The position numbers and the translations under genes are program-made. DNA of 21,308 nt from a virus: positions 1 through 21,308 of IMG/VR virus record IMGVR_UViG_3300020442_001735. One strand, written 5' to 3'. Below are positions 13,919 to 19,447 of the stretch, piece by piece. The stretch's first letter is position 1. The number at the start of each line of letters is the position of its first letter. The notes below the pieces were generated by a model, which saw only the letters and a list, made by a program, of their open reading frames with translations, had not been told where the DNA came from and did no database searches.

Positions 13919-14746
13919 GTGAACCGTGTTACGTATACCTTGTATAACCAGTCTAACGGTCACACTATCATAGAATCAGGGATTCTGTGTGAATTAGAAA
14001 AACTTTTTTGGAATCCACATTCTATCCGGACTTGTGATAGCATCAGATTTATGACTGATAATAGAGTAATTCCGGTTTTAAACGCAGGGAGTGTTAAACT
14101 ACTTGACTGCTTTGGTTCTGACATTGACATTGTAAACTCTGCTCGCGTTAGCTTTGCATCATACCAGTCAGAAATGGACGAAAAAGGACTGGGACTTATT
14201 AACTTTCTTATTAAAAATAAGCACGCAACACCATTTGAACATGTTGTTTTTAAGTTTTATATTAAATGTCCGATCTTTGTCGCCAGAGAGTGGTTTAGAC
14301 ATCGCTGGTCATCATTCAACGAAATGAGCATGAGATATTATGTTCCTGACAGCTTAGATTTCTTCTACCCAGCAGAAGATTCTATTAGAAAACAAGTCGG
14401 TAAACCCGGCCATTATACTTTTGAACAAATTGATGATCCAGCAGTTTACGATTTTGTTACAGAAACGTATGAGTCTGTTTACAAGCAAGCAGAATCGGCA
14501 TATTATGAAATGCTTGATGCAGGGATTGCAAAAGAAATTGCACGCAGCGTTCTGCCAGTTGGTCAATATACAGAGTTTATCTGGACTGTGAATTTAAGAA
14601 GTTTACTAAATTTTGTTTCATTGCGAAACGATAGCAACGCTCAAAAAGAAATAAGAGAATACGCAGATGTTGTTGAAAGAATTGCAAATGTCCATGTCCC
14701 AAACACAATGGAAGCATTTGTCAACAATAACAGAGAGGCGATCTGA
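13919..14746 (+). CDS. thyX: Flavin-dependent thymidylate synthase ThyX with N-terminal extension
   Basis: ThyX makes dTMP from dUMP using FAD, NADPH and methylene-tetrahydrofolate. The signature RHRxxSxNxxSxRY is present as RHRWSSFNEMSMRY at 127-140. Further family features are 'VNSARVSFASY', 'KHATPFEHVVFKF', 'IAKEIARSVLP' and the C-terminal 'LRNDSNAQKEIREYA'. The conserved family part begins near residue 45 (MTDNRVIPVLNAGSVKLLD). Before it lie 44 extra residues (VTYTLYNQSNGHTIIESG...) in frame and protein-like, starting at GTG 13919. ATG 14051 is the alternative start, but neither has a Shine-Dalgarno. The stop overlaps the next ATG (TGATG). It acts with the RNR and dCMP deaminase in this window to supply dTTP. 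Confidence 0.95.
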   Translation: MNRVTYTLYNQSNGHTIIESGILCELEKLFWNPHSIRTCDSIRFMTDNRVIPVLNAGSVKLLDCFGSDIDIVNSARVSFASYQSEMDEKGLGLINFLIKNKHATPFEHVVFKFYIKCPIFVAREWFRHRWSSFNEMSMRYYVPDSLDFFYPAEDSIRKQVGKPGHYTFEQIDDPAVYDFVTETYESVYKQAESAYYEMLDAGIAKEIARSVLPVGQYTEFIWTVNLRSLLNFVSLRNDSNAQKEIREYADVVERIANVHVPNTMEAFVNNNREAI

Positions 14747-15066
14747 TGCGAATAGTCCCCTATGACGGGGAAGAGAGTATTGAGGATTTAAATACTCTGA
14801 GTATTATAATTAAAGCAGTGCCGTTTGAAGACGGCTTTGTTCCTGCTTACAGCATGATTGCTCCTGATGATAATTATTTTATCACCATTGATGAAGTAAA
14901 CGCTTTAATGGATGGTATTGAAATTGCTGGGGAGAAACTAGACGACTTGATTGCAGCAATGCTTCAAAGCAAAATAGCTGAACGCTTAACAGGTTTAGAA
15001 GAGACTACTATAGTGTATAATCAAGAAGAAGAGGTTGATGAAGATGATAATGGGGAAGATAATTAA
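14746..15066 (+). CDS. Hypothetical acidic protein (106 aa)
   Basis: Starting at ATG 14746 within the TGATG overlap with thyX, the product reads MRIVPYDGEESIEDLNTLSI... and contains 'YFITIDEVNALMDGIEIAGEKLDDLIAAMLQSKIAERL', which appears helical, and ends in a strongly acidic EEEVDEDDNGEDN tail. I do not recognise the family and see no motif that gives a function. The one-base overlap with thyX suggests translational coupling. The 3' end overlaps the next gene's start, as is usual in this compact arm. The acidic tail could simply reflect the shared bases with the next gene's ribosome-binding site. Confidence 0.65.
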   Translation: MRIVPYDGEESIEDLNTLSIIIKAVPFEDGFVPAYSMIAPDDNYFITIDEVNALMDGIEIAGEKLDDLIAAMLQSKIAERLTGLEETTIVYNQEEEVDEDDNGEDN

Positions 15067-15331
15067 AGACTTTCCGTATCCGGAAAAACGATGTCCTTAC
15101 TGCAATAGTAAATTACAAATAGCTAATGCAATCCATTATGAAAATGACCCGTATCATTTTAAGGCACTATACTTAGATCCAAATCCGAACTGCTCAGTCT
15201 ATGATGAAGGGGCAATGCAGGCTTATGCAAGAATCTATTATTCGTCAGAGGAAGCATATTGGTATTACGGTGATGTAAAAATCCCAGTTCAACGCTGGAA
15301 TCGTGACGACCTCTATACTATTTACCAATAA
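15044..15331 (+). CDS. Small protein with CPYC motif (95 aa)
   Basis: The frame offers starts at ATG 15038, 15044 and 15050; AAGAAGAGG upstream gives best spacing (9 nt) for 15044. The protein has 'FPYPEKRCPYCNSKLQIANA' followed by a Tyr/Asp-rich region with 'ALYLDPNPNCSVYDEGAM' and 'AYWYYGDVKIPVQRWNRDDL'. The CPYC pair with the later NCSV cysteine suggests a small metal-binding (zinc) fold, but only three cysteines are visible, so a complete ribbon is not established. It overlaps the preceding gene by 23 bases. The stop falls inside an inverted repeat at 15321-15340. I cannot name the function. Confidence 0.65.
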   Translation: MIMGKIIKDFPYPEKRCPYCNSKLQIANAIHYENDPYHFKALYLDPNPNCSVYDEGAMQAYARIYYSSEEAYWYYGDVKIPVQRWNRDDLYTIYQ

Positions 15332-15342
15332 TCTGGTAAAAT
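15321..15342 (+). promoter_or_regulatory. Inverted repeat overlapping an extended -10; possible leaderless promoter
   Basis: TTTACCA (15321-15327) and TGGTAAA (15334-15340) are a 7-bp perfect inverted repeat with a 6-nt centre. Its right arm overlaps TGG-TAAAAT (15334-15342), an extended -10 with five of six matches. Start would fall around 15349-15352, at or just before ATG 15352, which has no Shine-Dalgarno. A repressor binding the palindrome would block this promoter. Both readings are inference. Confidence 0.4.
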
Positions 15343-15351
15343 TGGAATACT

Positions 15352-16407
15352 ATGCCAGTTGAAAGATGCTCAGAGGGCGGAAAGCCCGGTTTTAGATTTG
15401 GAGATTCCGGTAAATGTTACACCTATACAGAAGGCGACACACCCGGAATGAGGCAAGCACGAAACAAAGCCCGTGCTCAAGAAAGAGCGGCTTACGCTTC
15501 AGGGTTTACAGGCAAGTCATATGATGACACAGAATATGACTTTCTAAACGAAATTCTTCTTGCCGAAGAAGTCTGGTCTTACGAAGAATTTTTGCCTGAC
15601 CCAACAAACAACTTCGAGTTCCTGCGAGATATTATCAAAGAAGTTCATGACAATGAAATGAACATGCCGCCAGATGACCAAGAAGAAGAAGGTCACGAAC
15701 ATAATTTCTTAGAAATGCTTGATCCAGAAGAAAGAATGTTTGCTAATGCTTTGATTGCAATTACTCAAAAATACGGTAAGTTTAATGCCGATGATGAAGG
15801 TGTATGGGTTGGATACACCCCAGCAGAAGAAAACGACAATAGAGATATTGGTGTTAAGTGTGCTAACTGCGCCTTGCACGAATCAGAAAAGGTGTGCAGA
15901 ATTATTTCTGCCACTATTGAACCCGGTGGTTATTGCCGTCTTGCTGTAATCCCTAAAGGGTATGTTGACCCTTCAGCAGACGAGGATGACGATGTGAGTA
16001 AAGTCACATACGGTCGTCCGGGGCGCAACGACCCTCGCAAGACACCGGCTAAGCCTTCTGAGAGGAGAAGTGGTTCTAGACGGAACCGAAGGGGGTCGGC
16101 TCAGTCTGGTTCTTCTGTCACCTTCTCAGAGGCTGTGACTAATTCGCTTAAGACTAAGATGGAGAATCATAATAAAAAGCATGATGCTGCATCTAAGCGT
16201 GCTACACTGTCAGCACTGAAGGCAGTTTATAGGCGTGGAGCTGGGGCTTTCTCAACTTCGCACCGTCCGGGTATGACAAGAGGTCAATGGGCAATGGCAA
16301 GAGTCAATGCTTACCTTTATCTTCTTCGTAATGGAAGACCGTCTAACCCAAACTACACTACAGATAACGATCTTTTGCCGAAGGGTCACCCCAGAAGCAA
16401 GAAGTAA
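15352..16407 (+). CDS. Multidomain phage protein: GKCYTY module, cysteine cluster, C-terminal HRPGMTR domain
   Basis: This 351-aa protein has at least three parts. Residues 1-45 (MPVERCSEGGKPGFRFGDSG, KCYTYTEGD, ARNKARAQ) form a module I have seen in phage structural or head-associated proteins. A middle acidic region leads to a cysteine cluster, C170-x2-C173-x8-C182-x12-C195, in 'GVKCANCALHESEKVC' and 'GGYCRLAVIP', consistent with a small metal- or Fe-S-binding fold. A basic, Ser/Arg-rich linker (222-255) precedes the C-terminal domain at ~280-345 ('TLSALKAVYRRGAGAFSTSH', 'RPGMTRGQWAMARVNAYL', 'DNDLLPKGHP'), which I recognise as a conserved domain of phages and large viruses without assigned function. 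The start at ATG 15352 has no Shine-Dalgarno and may be leaderless. A structural or head-morphogenesis role is possible, though the gene lies on the strand with the metabolic genes. Confidence 0.75.
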   Translation: MPVERCSEGGKPGFRFGDSGKCYTYTEGDTPGMRQARNKARAQERAAYASGFTGKSYDDTEYDFLNEILLAEEVWSYEEFLPDPTNNFEFLRDIIKEVHDNEMNMPPDDQEEEGHEHNFLEMLDPEERMFANALIAITQKYGKFNADDEGVWVGYTPAEENDNRDIGVKCANCALHESEKVCRIISATIEPGGYCRLAVIPKGYVDPSADEDDDVSKVTYGRPGRNDPRKTPAKPSERRSGSRRNRRGSAQSGSSVTFSEAVTNSLKTKMENHNKKHDAASKRATLSALKAVYRRGAGAFSTSHRPGMTRGQWAMARVNAYLYLLRNGRPSNPNYTTDNDLLPKGHPRSKK

Positions 16408-16422
16408 TAAGGAGATAAAATA

Positions 16423-16794
16423 ATGATCATTAATCTACCCTATGACAATGTTGAGACTATGAAGTATCACCATGACAAAATGAAGTCATGGAATGAGAAC
16501 ATGGCTAAACAGCATGAGGCTGCTGCTGACTGGCATCAACAGCAGATTGAAGAGCTTGAGAAGGCTATGGTTCAAGTTCCTTTGGAACCTGAGAAGAAGC
16601 CTGCCCCAAGTGCTGGTGGTGCAAGAGGAGAGTCAACTGATGGCCCTGATCCTGCTGCCCCTGCTCCGACTCAAGTTCCTCTTGACCCAGTTAAGAAGGC
16701 TGATCTCATCAATATTCTTCAAGACCATGCCGCAGAGTATGGTGACTTTGAAAAGTCAATTGAAGATATTGCTGATATGATTCTTGGTGAGTGA
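16423..16794 (+). CDS. Coiled-coil / Pro-rich protein (123 aa), unknown function
   Basis: ATG 16423 is preceded by AAGGAG 8 nt upstream. Residues ~10-50 are a charged helix rich in His, Gln and Glu ('YHHDKMKSWNENMAKQHEAA', 'DWHQQQIEELEKAM'), probably a coiled coil. Residues ~51-88 are a Pro/Ala/Gly linker in which 'VQVPLEPEKKP' and 'TQVPLDPVKK' form an imperfect internal repeat. The last ~35 residues are again helical and acidic ('DLINILQDHAAEYGDFEKSI', 'EDIADMILGE'). There is no membrane segment. The stop overlaps the ATG of the next (membrane) protein in TGATG, so the two may be made together. I do not recognise the family. Confidence 0.65.
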   Translation: MIINLPYDNVETMKYHHDKMKSWNENMAKQHEAAADWHQQQIEELEKAMVQVPLEPEKKPAPSAGGARGESTDGPDPAAPAPTQVPLDPVKKADLINILQDHAAEYGDFEKSIEDIADMILGE

Positions 16795-17000
16795 TGGATA
16801 ATACTACTCTTTCTGCGATAATTGTTGCTTTAATTACAACAATGGGAACAGTATTAGTAGCATTGTTTAACTCTCTCCGAAAAGAAAATCGTCAAGATCA
16901 TAACGTTGTTAAAGAAAAACTTGAAGAACTTCGTCAAGATGTAAAAGATGTAGACGACAAATTGGATGGACACATTAGCTGGCATTTAGACGATAAGTGA
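16794..17000 (+). CDS. Small one-TM membrane protein with coiled coil (holin-like or DUF2746-like)
   Basis: I use ATG 16794, in a TGATG overlap with the previous stop; a GTG one codon earlier is also open. The 68 residues begin MDNTTLSAIIVALITTMGTV with a hydrophobic helix to about residue 25 (LVALFNSL), then a charged helical tail 'RKENRQDHNVVKEKLEELRQ' and 'DVDDKLDGHISWHL'. One N-terminal TM helix followed by a coiled coil ending in a WHL-type motif resembles small membrane proteins of actinophages (DUF2746 as I recall it) found near lysis genes. No endolysin is visible nearby, so a holin role is only one option. Its stop codon forms part of the TGATATAAT promoter that follows. Confidence 0.7.
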   Translation: MDNTTLSAIIVALITTMGTVLVALFNSLRKENRQDHNVVKEKLEELRQDVKDVDDKLDGHISWHLDDK

Positions 17001-17006
17001 TATAAT
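16998..17006 (+). promoter_or_regulatory. Extended -10 promoter before the 17013 hairpin RNA
   Basis: TGATATAAT is a perfect TGN-TATAAT extended -10; its TGA is also the stop codon of the membrane-protein gene. Predicted start is about 17012-17014, the first base of the long hairpin. There is no good -35 at 17 bp. The identical 9-mer occurs on the minus strand at 8321-8313. Confidence 0.6.
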
Positions 17007-17012
17007 AGGTTC

Positions 17013-17080
17013 GTGACGGACTCTCTGGTTGTAAGTATTTCGTAAGACTATTTATGATGCGGGGAGTCCGTCACATTTTA
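17013..17080 (+). ncRNA. Candidate small structured RNA or stable 5' leader
   Basis: GTGACGGACTC (17013-17023) is perfectly complementary to GAGTCCGTCAC (17064-17074); with two G-U pairs the stem extends to 15 bp (17013-17027 / 17060-17074). The 32-nt loop contains an imperfect direct repeat, GTAAG-TATTT (17031-17040) and GTAAGACTATTT (17042-17053). The stem begins where transcription from the TGATATAAT promoter should start, and ATTTTATTT follows it, a broken U-tract. This fits a ~65-70 nt RNA whose ends are paired. Alternatives are a protective leader of the next gene or a long-loop terminator. It does not fold as a tRNA and I do not recognise a family. Confidence 0.5.
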
Positions 17081-17087
17081 TTTGATC

Positions 17088-17423
17088 ATGGAACATGAAT
17101 TTTATCCCGTCGTAGAACTTTTTTGGAAAGACCACTACAGCATTGGTGATGAGTGGTATGATGAATCACCGGAGGCCGATGCTCGCATTATTTCAGCAAC
17201 AGGGTATTTGGTTGCAGAAGACGATGACTACTATTATGTATGCTGCAACTATGACTTTGGAAACAACAGTTACTCTGGGGGAACGGCTGTTCTCAAAAAC
17301 TGTATTATTAAAAGAAGAGTGTTGAGTAGAGGTAAATTTAATTATGATCAGTTTACAGGAAAAAGAAAAGCTAATAAAGATAGTAAATCACAGTCGCTTC
17401 CCCCACAGACCGGAACGTGGTAG
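17088..17423 (+). CDS. Hypothetical protein (111 aa), Tyr/Asp-rich
   Basis: I choose ATG 17088 (MEHEFYPVVELFWKDHYSIG...); the frame is open two codons further upstream, to a TTG. The N-terminal ~75 residues follow a pattern, 'VELFWKDHYS..DEWYDE...ARIISATGYLVAEDDDYYYVCC', that I associate with small phage proteins of unknown function. The last ~30 residues are polar and basic (GKFNYDQFTGKRKANKDSKS) and overlap the next gene by 80 bases. No Shine-Dalgarno precedes the ATG. The start is only about 8 nt after the hairpin RNA, so translation may depend on that leader. Function unknown. Confidence 0.6.
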   Translation: MEHEFYPVVELFWKDHYSIGDEWYDESPEADARIISATGYLVAEDDDYYYVCCNYDFGNNSYSGGTAVLKNCIIKRRVLSRGKFNYDQFTGKRKANKDSKSQSLPPQTGTW

Positions 17424-17784
17424 AGCCGGTTATTGCGTAATCACTGGATACTACGAGAGTAAGTCGCTATCAGAAGTTTGCGCTTACTATATGATCTCAG
17501 AAGAAGATGGATTGTACTGGTGGAATCATTTTGGTTTTAGTGAAGAAATGTCTAAACCCACCAAAAAACGAAGCAAAAACAAAAGCGCAGACATCTTTAA
17601 TTACTTAAAAGAAAAAACAGGTAAAGAGATAACTGTTAAACAGTTTACCGAAGAGTGCTCTATTAGTTCCCCAACTGCTTATAAGTTTATTAATGAGAAT
17701 GTGGGCTGGTTTAAAAAAGTTAAAAGAGGTGTTTATGAAATCGTGGACGGAGACGAAGAGAGAAGAAAAGCGAAAGCTAAGTAA
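17344..17784 (+). CDS. Probable winged-helix DNA-binding protein (146 aa)
   Basis: Starting at ATG 17344 (MISLQEKEKLIKIVNHSRFP), with AGAGG about 11 nt upstream, the protein has a basic linker near residue 72 (KPTKKRSKNKS). Then follows 'ADIFNYLKEKTGKEITVKQF', 'TEECSISSPTAYKFINENVG' and 'WFKKVKRGVYEIVDG'. The last part has the layout of a helix-turn-helix followed by a wing: helix, 'T..ec.iS.pTaykfi' recognition-type helix, then a beta hairpin W/F-x-K..RG.YEI. The N-terminal half has 'YESKSLSEVCAYYMISEEDG', also helical and possibly a second small helix-turn-helix. It is probably a transcription regulator or a replication-associated DNA-binding protein. It overlaps both neighbours, the previous gene by 80 bases and the next by 50. 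Confidence 0.6.
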   Translation: MISLQEKEKLIKIVNHSRFPHRPERGRAGYCVITGYYESKSLSEVCAYYMISEEDGLYWWNHFGFSEEMSKPTKKRSKNKSADIFNYLKEKTGKEITVKQFTEECSISSPTAYKFINENVGWFKKVKRGVYEIVDGDEERRKAKAK

Positions 17785-17974
17785 AGTGAAAAAAGAATAT
17801 GAAGAACAGATGGCTGTCGCTACAAAAGTTGCAAGAGCAGTTAGAGATCTTGAAGCACATAACAGAGAGCTTATGTTAAAGTTAGCTAATGCTTATGAGG
17901 AATTAGAAGAATTGCAAGAATCTTATTACAATCTTTTAAATGAAAGAAAGAGGGAAAATGGACACTATGGTTAA
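17735..17974 (+). CDS. Coiled-coil protein (79 aa)
   Basis: I place the start at ATG 17735 (MKSWTETKREEKRKLSKVKK) because GAGG lies 5 nt upstream; a longer reading from 17693 lies inside the preceding gene and lacks a ribosome-binding site. The protein is helical throughout, with heptad-like Leu/Ala spacing: 'ARAVRDLEAHNRELMLKLAN' and 'AYEELEELQESYYNLLNERK'. The N-terminus is very basic. It has no membrane segment or known catalytic motif. It overlaps its upstream gene by 50 bases and its downstream gene by 17. A role as a small adaptor or host-interacting protein is possible; nothing in the sequence decides. Confidence 0.6.
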   Translation: MKSWTETKREEKRKLSKVKKEYEEQMAVATKVARAVRDLEAHNRELMLKLANAYEELEELQESYYNLLNERKRENGHYG

Positions 17975-18521
17975 AACATGGCAAGATGCGGCTGAAGTAG
18001 CTGTAAATGAAATTTATGATATGGCTATCCCATCTAACACCGCAACTGTTGATACTTTAATTCGCTTTATGCGTCACAGATTTGATCTGTCTTTAGCTTC
18101 AGTTGATAATTACAATTATGTTACAGAAAAATCATTGGTTAGCGATGGTCAAGTATTGTGGTCTTTTGTTGGTAGACATGCGCTAAACATTCTTACAATT
18201 ACTGGATGGCGACCAGACAAGCAAGAGATGATTAACACGCTTATTCGTAAGCAAAAAGACTATGGGCCTGAAAATATTGCTAGGTTTGGCAACATTGGTT
18301 TGCTTATCAGAATGCATGATAAGATTGCACGGCTAGAAAATATTTACGCTAAATGTGACGGAGAGTTTAACACGGCTGTTAATGTTAATGCCGTTTCCGA
18401 CGAAACAATTATTGATACCCTCATTGATATCATGGGGTACTCAGCAATTGCACTAATGTGGTCAACAGTTGATGCGGAAGGAAATAGAGCCTTCCTTTAT
18501 GAAATGAGTCAAGATGTCTAA
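17958..18521 (+). CDS. DUF1599-type (nucleotide modification associated) protein
   Basis: ATG 17958 (MDTMVKTWQDAAEVAVNEIY...) follows GAGGG by 3 nt; the frame is open a little further upstream without a better site. The conserved core is 'LIRKQKDYGPENIARFGNIG', 'LLIRMHDKIARLENIY' and, after a short linker, 'DETIIDTLIDIMGYSAIALM'. The pattern K.KDYG..Ni..FG..G...R..DK..RL.Nl ... E...DtliDi.gYa.ial is that of DUF1599 (PF07659), an all-alpha family related in layout to MazG-type nucleotide pyrophosphatases and often found in phages with nucleotide-modification genes. It probably acts on a deoxynucleotide pool, in line with RNR, ThyX and dCMP deaminase in this window. Substrate is unknown. Confidence 0.75.
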   Translation: MDTMVKTWQDAAEVAVNEIYDMAIPSNTATVDTLIRFMRHRFDLSLASVDNYNYVTEKSLVSDGQVLWSFVGRHALNILTITGWRPDKQEMINTLIRKQKDYGPENIARFGNIGLLIRMHDKIARLENIYAKCDGEFNTAVNVNAVSDETIIDTLIDIMGYSAIALMWSTVDAEGNRAFLYEMSQDV

Positions 18522-19074
18522 TTCTTCAAACGAAGGCAAGCTGTGGATTAAAGACAAAGTTCAAGGATACTTGCACAATGTACCCAATCCTCATTTTTTG
18601 GATATCGGTACAGGGCAAGGGACATACTACAGGCTTTTAAACCAATTCTATCCTAACGCTAAATGGACAGGTGTAGAAGGATATAAGCCTTATATTGAGG
18701 GCTTTAAGCTTAGAGAAAAATACGACATACTTCATCATGCAGATGCCCGTGAACTTTATGGTAAAAACGTTGATGTTTCTCAACTACATTACCATGTGGT
18801 ATTTTGTGGTGACGTACTGGAGCACATGCACAAAGAAGAAGCAATTGCGCTGGTTGAAAAACTAACTCCTGTTTGTGGCATGTTGATTATTTCTATCCCT
18901 ATTATTAAGTGGCCTCAGCATGATGAGTCGAACCCGTTCCAGATTCATGTTAAAGATGATTGGTCACATAAAGAAGTGATGGATTCATTCAACGGCATCA
19001 CAGCGTTCTTTGTGGGTTCCGCTATAGGTGTCTATATTGTCGCAGGAGACCGATACACAACAAAAGAGCCATAA
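18514..19074 (+). CDS. SAM-dependent methyltransferase, class I
   Basis: The 186-aa protein contains motif I as FLDIGTGQGTYY (residues 28-39; D30, G32, G34), an acidic residue after strand 2 in WTGVEGYKPY (E55) that would hold the ribose, and 'HVVFCGDVLEHMHKEEAIAL' (strand 4, D100) followed by 'CGMLIISIPI'. These are marks of small Rossmann-fold methyltransferases of the Methyltransf_11/23 type. No DNA-methylase catalytic motif (DPPY or PC) is visible, so the target is more likely a small molecule, sugar or protein than a DNA base. Start ATG 18514 overlaps the previous stop by 8 bases. It ends the compact rightward block; the next unit has its own promoter. Confidence 0.8.
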   Translation: MSNSSNEGKLWIKDKVQGYLHNVPNPHFLDIGTGQGTYYRLLNQFYPNAKWTGVEGYKPYIEGFKLREKYDILHHADARELYGKNVDVSQLHYHVVFCGDVLEHMHKEEAIALVEKLTPVCGMLIISIPIIKWPQHDESNPFQIHVKDDWSHKEVMDSFNGITAFFVGSAIGVYIVAGDRYTTKEP

Positions 19075-19101
19075 TGTGACGGCTTTCACCTACTTATAGC
19101 A

Positions 19102-19130
19102 TTGATACCCAAACAGTCAGTAATTATACT
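19102..19130 (+). promoter_or_regulatory. Sigma-A/sigma-70-type promoter of the 41-aa cassette
   Basis: TTGATA (19102-19107) and TATACT (19125-19130) are separated by exactly 17 bp, ten of twelve matches to the consensus. Start is expected near 19137, directly before AAGGAGGTGA. It is the best -35/-10 pair I find in the window. Confidence 0.75.
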
Positions 19131-19158
19131 GGAAGTATCAAGGAGGTGAACCACACAA

Positions 19159-19284
19159 GTGACAAAAGTAATCAATCGGCTACGTAATCGTCGTCAAGAC
19201 CAAAAGCACACAGAAGACATCCGTTTAACAGACGACTTGGAGCGAGAAATGTTGAAAGCACTCGCATATTTTAAAATCCACTAA
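19159..19284 (+). CDS. 41-aa small basic protein with its own promoter and terminator
   Basis: The frame starts at GTG 19159 and ends at TAA 19282-19284. It follows AAGGAGGTGA (19139-19148), a ten-base complement of the 16S rRNA 3' end. The product begins VTKVINRLRNRRQDQKHTED and ends LEREMLKALAYFKIH: a strongly basic N-terminus, then 'IRLTDDLEREMLKAL', which looks like the strand-helix start of a ribbon-helix-helix DNA-binding protein, though it is short for that family. The consensus promoter upstream and strong terminator 20 nt downstream make this a single-gene unit likely to be highly expressed, as with phage early host-takeover peptides. The function is unknown; the resemblance to ribbon-helix-helix proteins is weak. 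Confidence 0.65.
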   Translation: MTKVINRLRNRRQDQKHTEDIRLTDDLEREMLKALAYFKIH

Positions 19285-19303
19285 ACAAGAAACATAATGC
19301 AAG

Positions 19304-19336
19304 AAAGAGACCCCTATCCAAAACGGGGTCTTTTTT
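19304..19336 (+). terminator. Rho-independent terminator of the 41-aa cassette
   Basis: AAAGAGACCCC (19304-19314) pairs with GGGGTCTTTTT (19325-19335), eleven pairs including one G-U, around a 10-nt loop, and the stem ends in a run of six T (19331-19336). It lies 20 nt after the stop. Confidence 0.9.
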
Positions 19337-19410
19337 CTATTCAGCACCCCATATTGGCAGTGTCCGAAAAAACTAACTTCCGTTCAGAAGTGGCCTCATA
19401 GCCGTCTAAA

Positions 19411-19436
19411 ATGTCGTACAATGCGATAAACGACAT
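19411..19436 (+). promoter_or_regulatory. Inverted repeat ATGTCGT/ACGACAT upstream of dCMP deaminase; possible operator
   Basis: ATGTCGT (19411-19417) and ACGACAT (19430-19436) are a perfect 7-bp inverted repeat with a 12-nt centre that includes TACAAT, a possible -10. The repeat ends just before AAAGAGG, the ribosome-binding site of the deaminase. A third ACGACAT occurs shortly inside the gene (near 19470). This layout suits a dimeric repressor site over a promoter. Confidence 0.4.
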
Positions 19437-19447
19437 AAAGAGGAATG

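Noticed and set aside
17013-17074. tRNA-like reading of the hairpin
   Set aside because: A 7-bp acceptor-like stem could be drawn, but there is no T-arm sequence, anticodon arm or CCA-type end; the pairing continues as one long stem.
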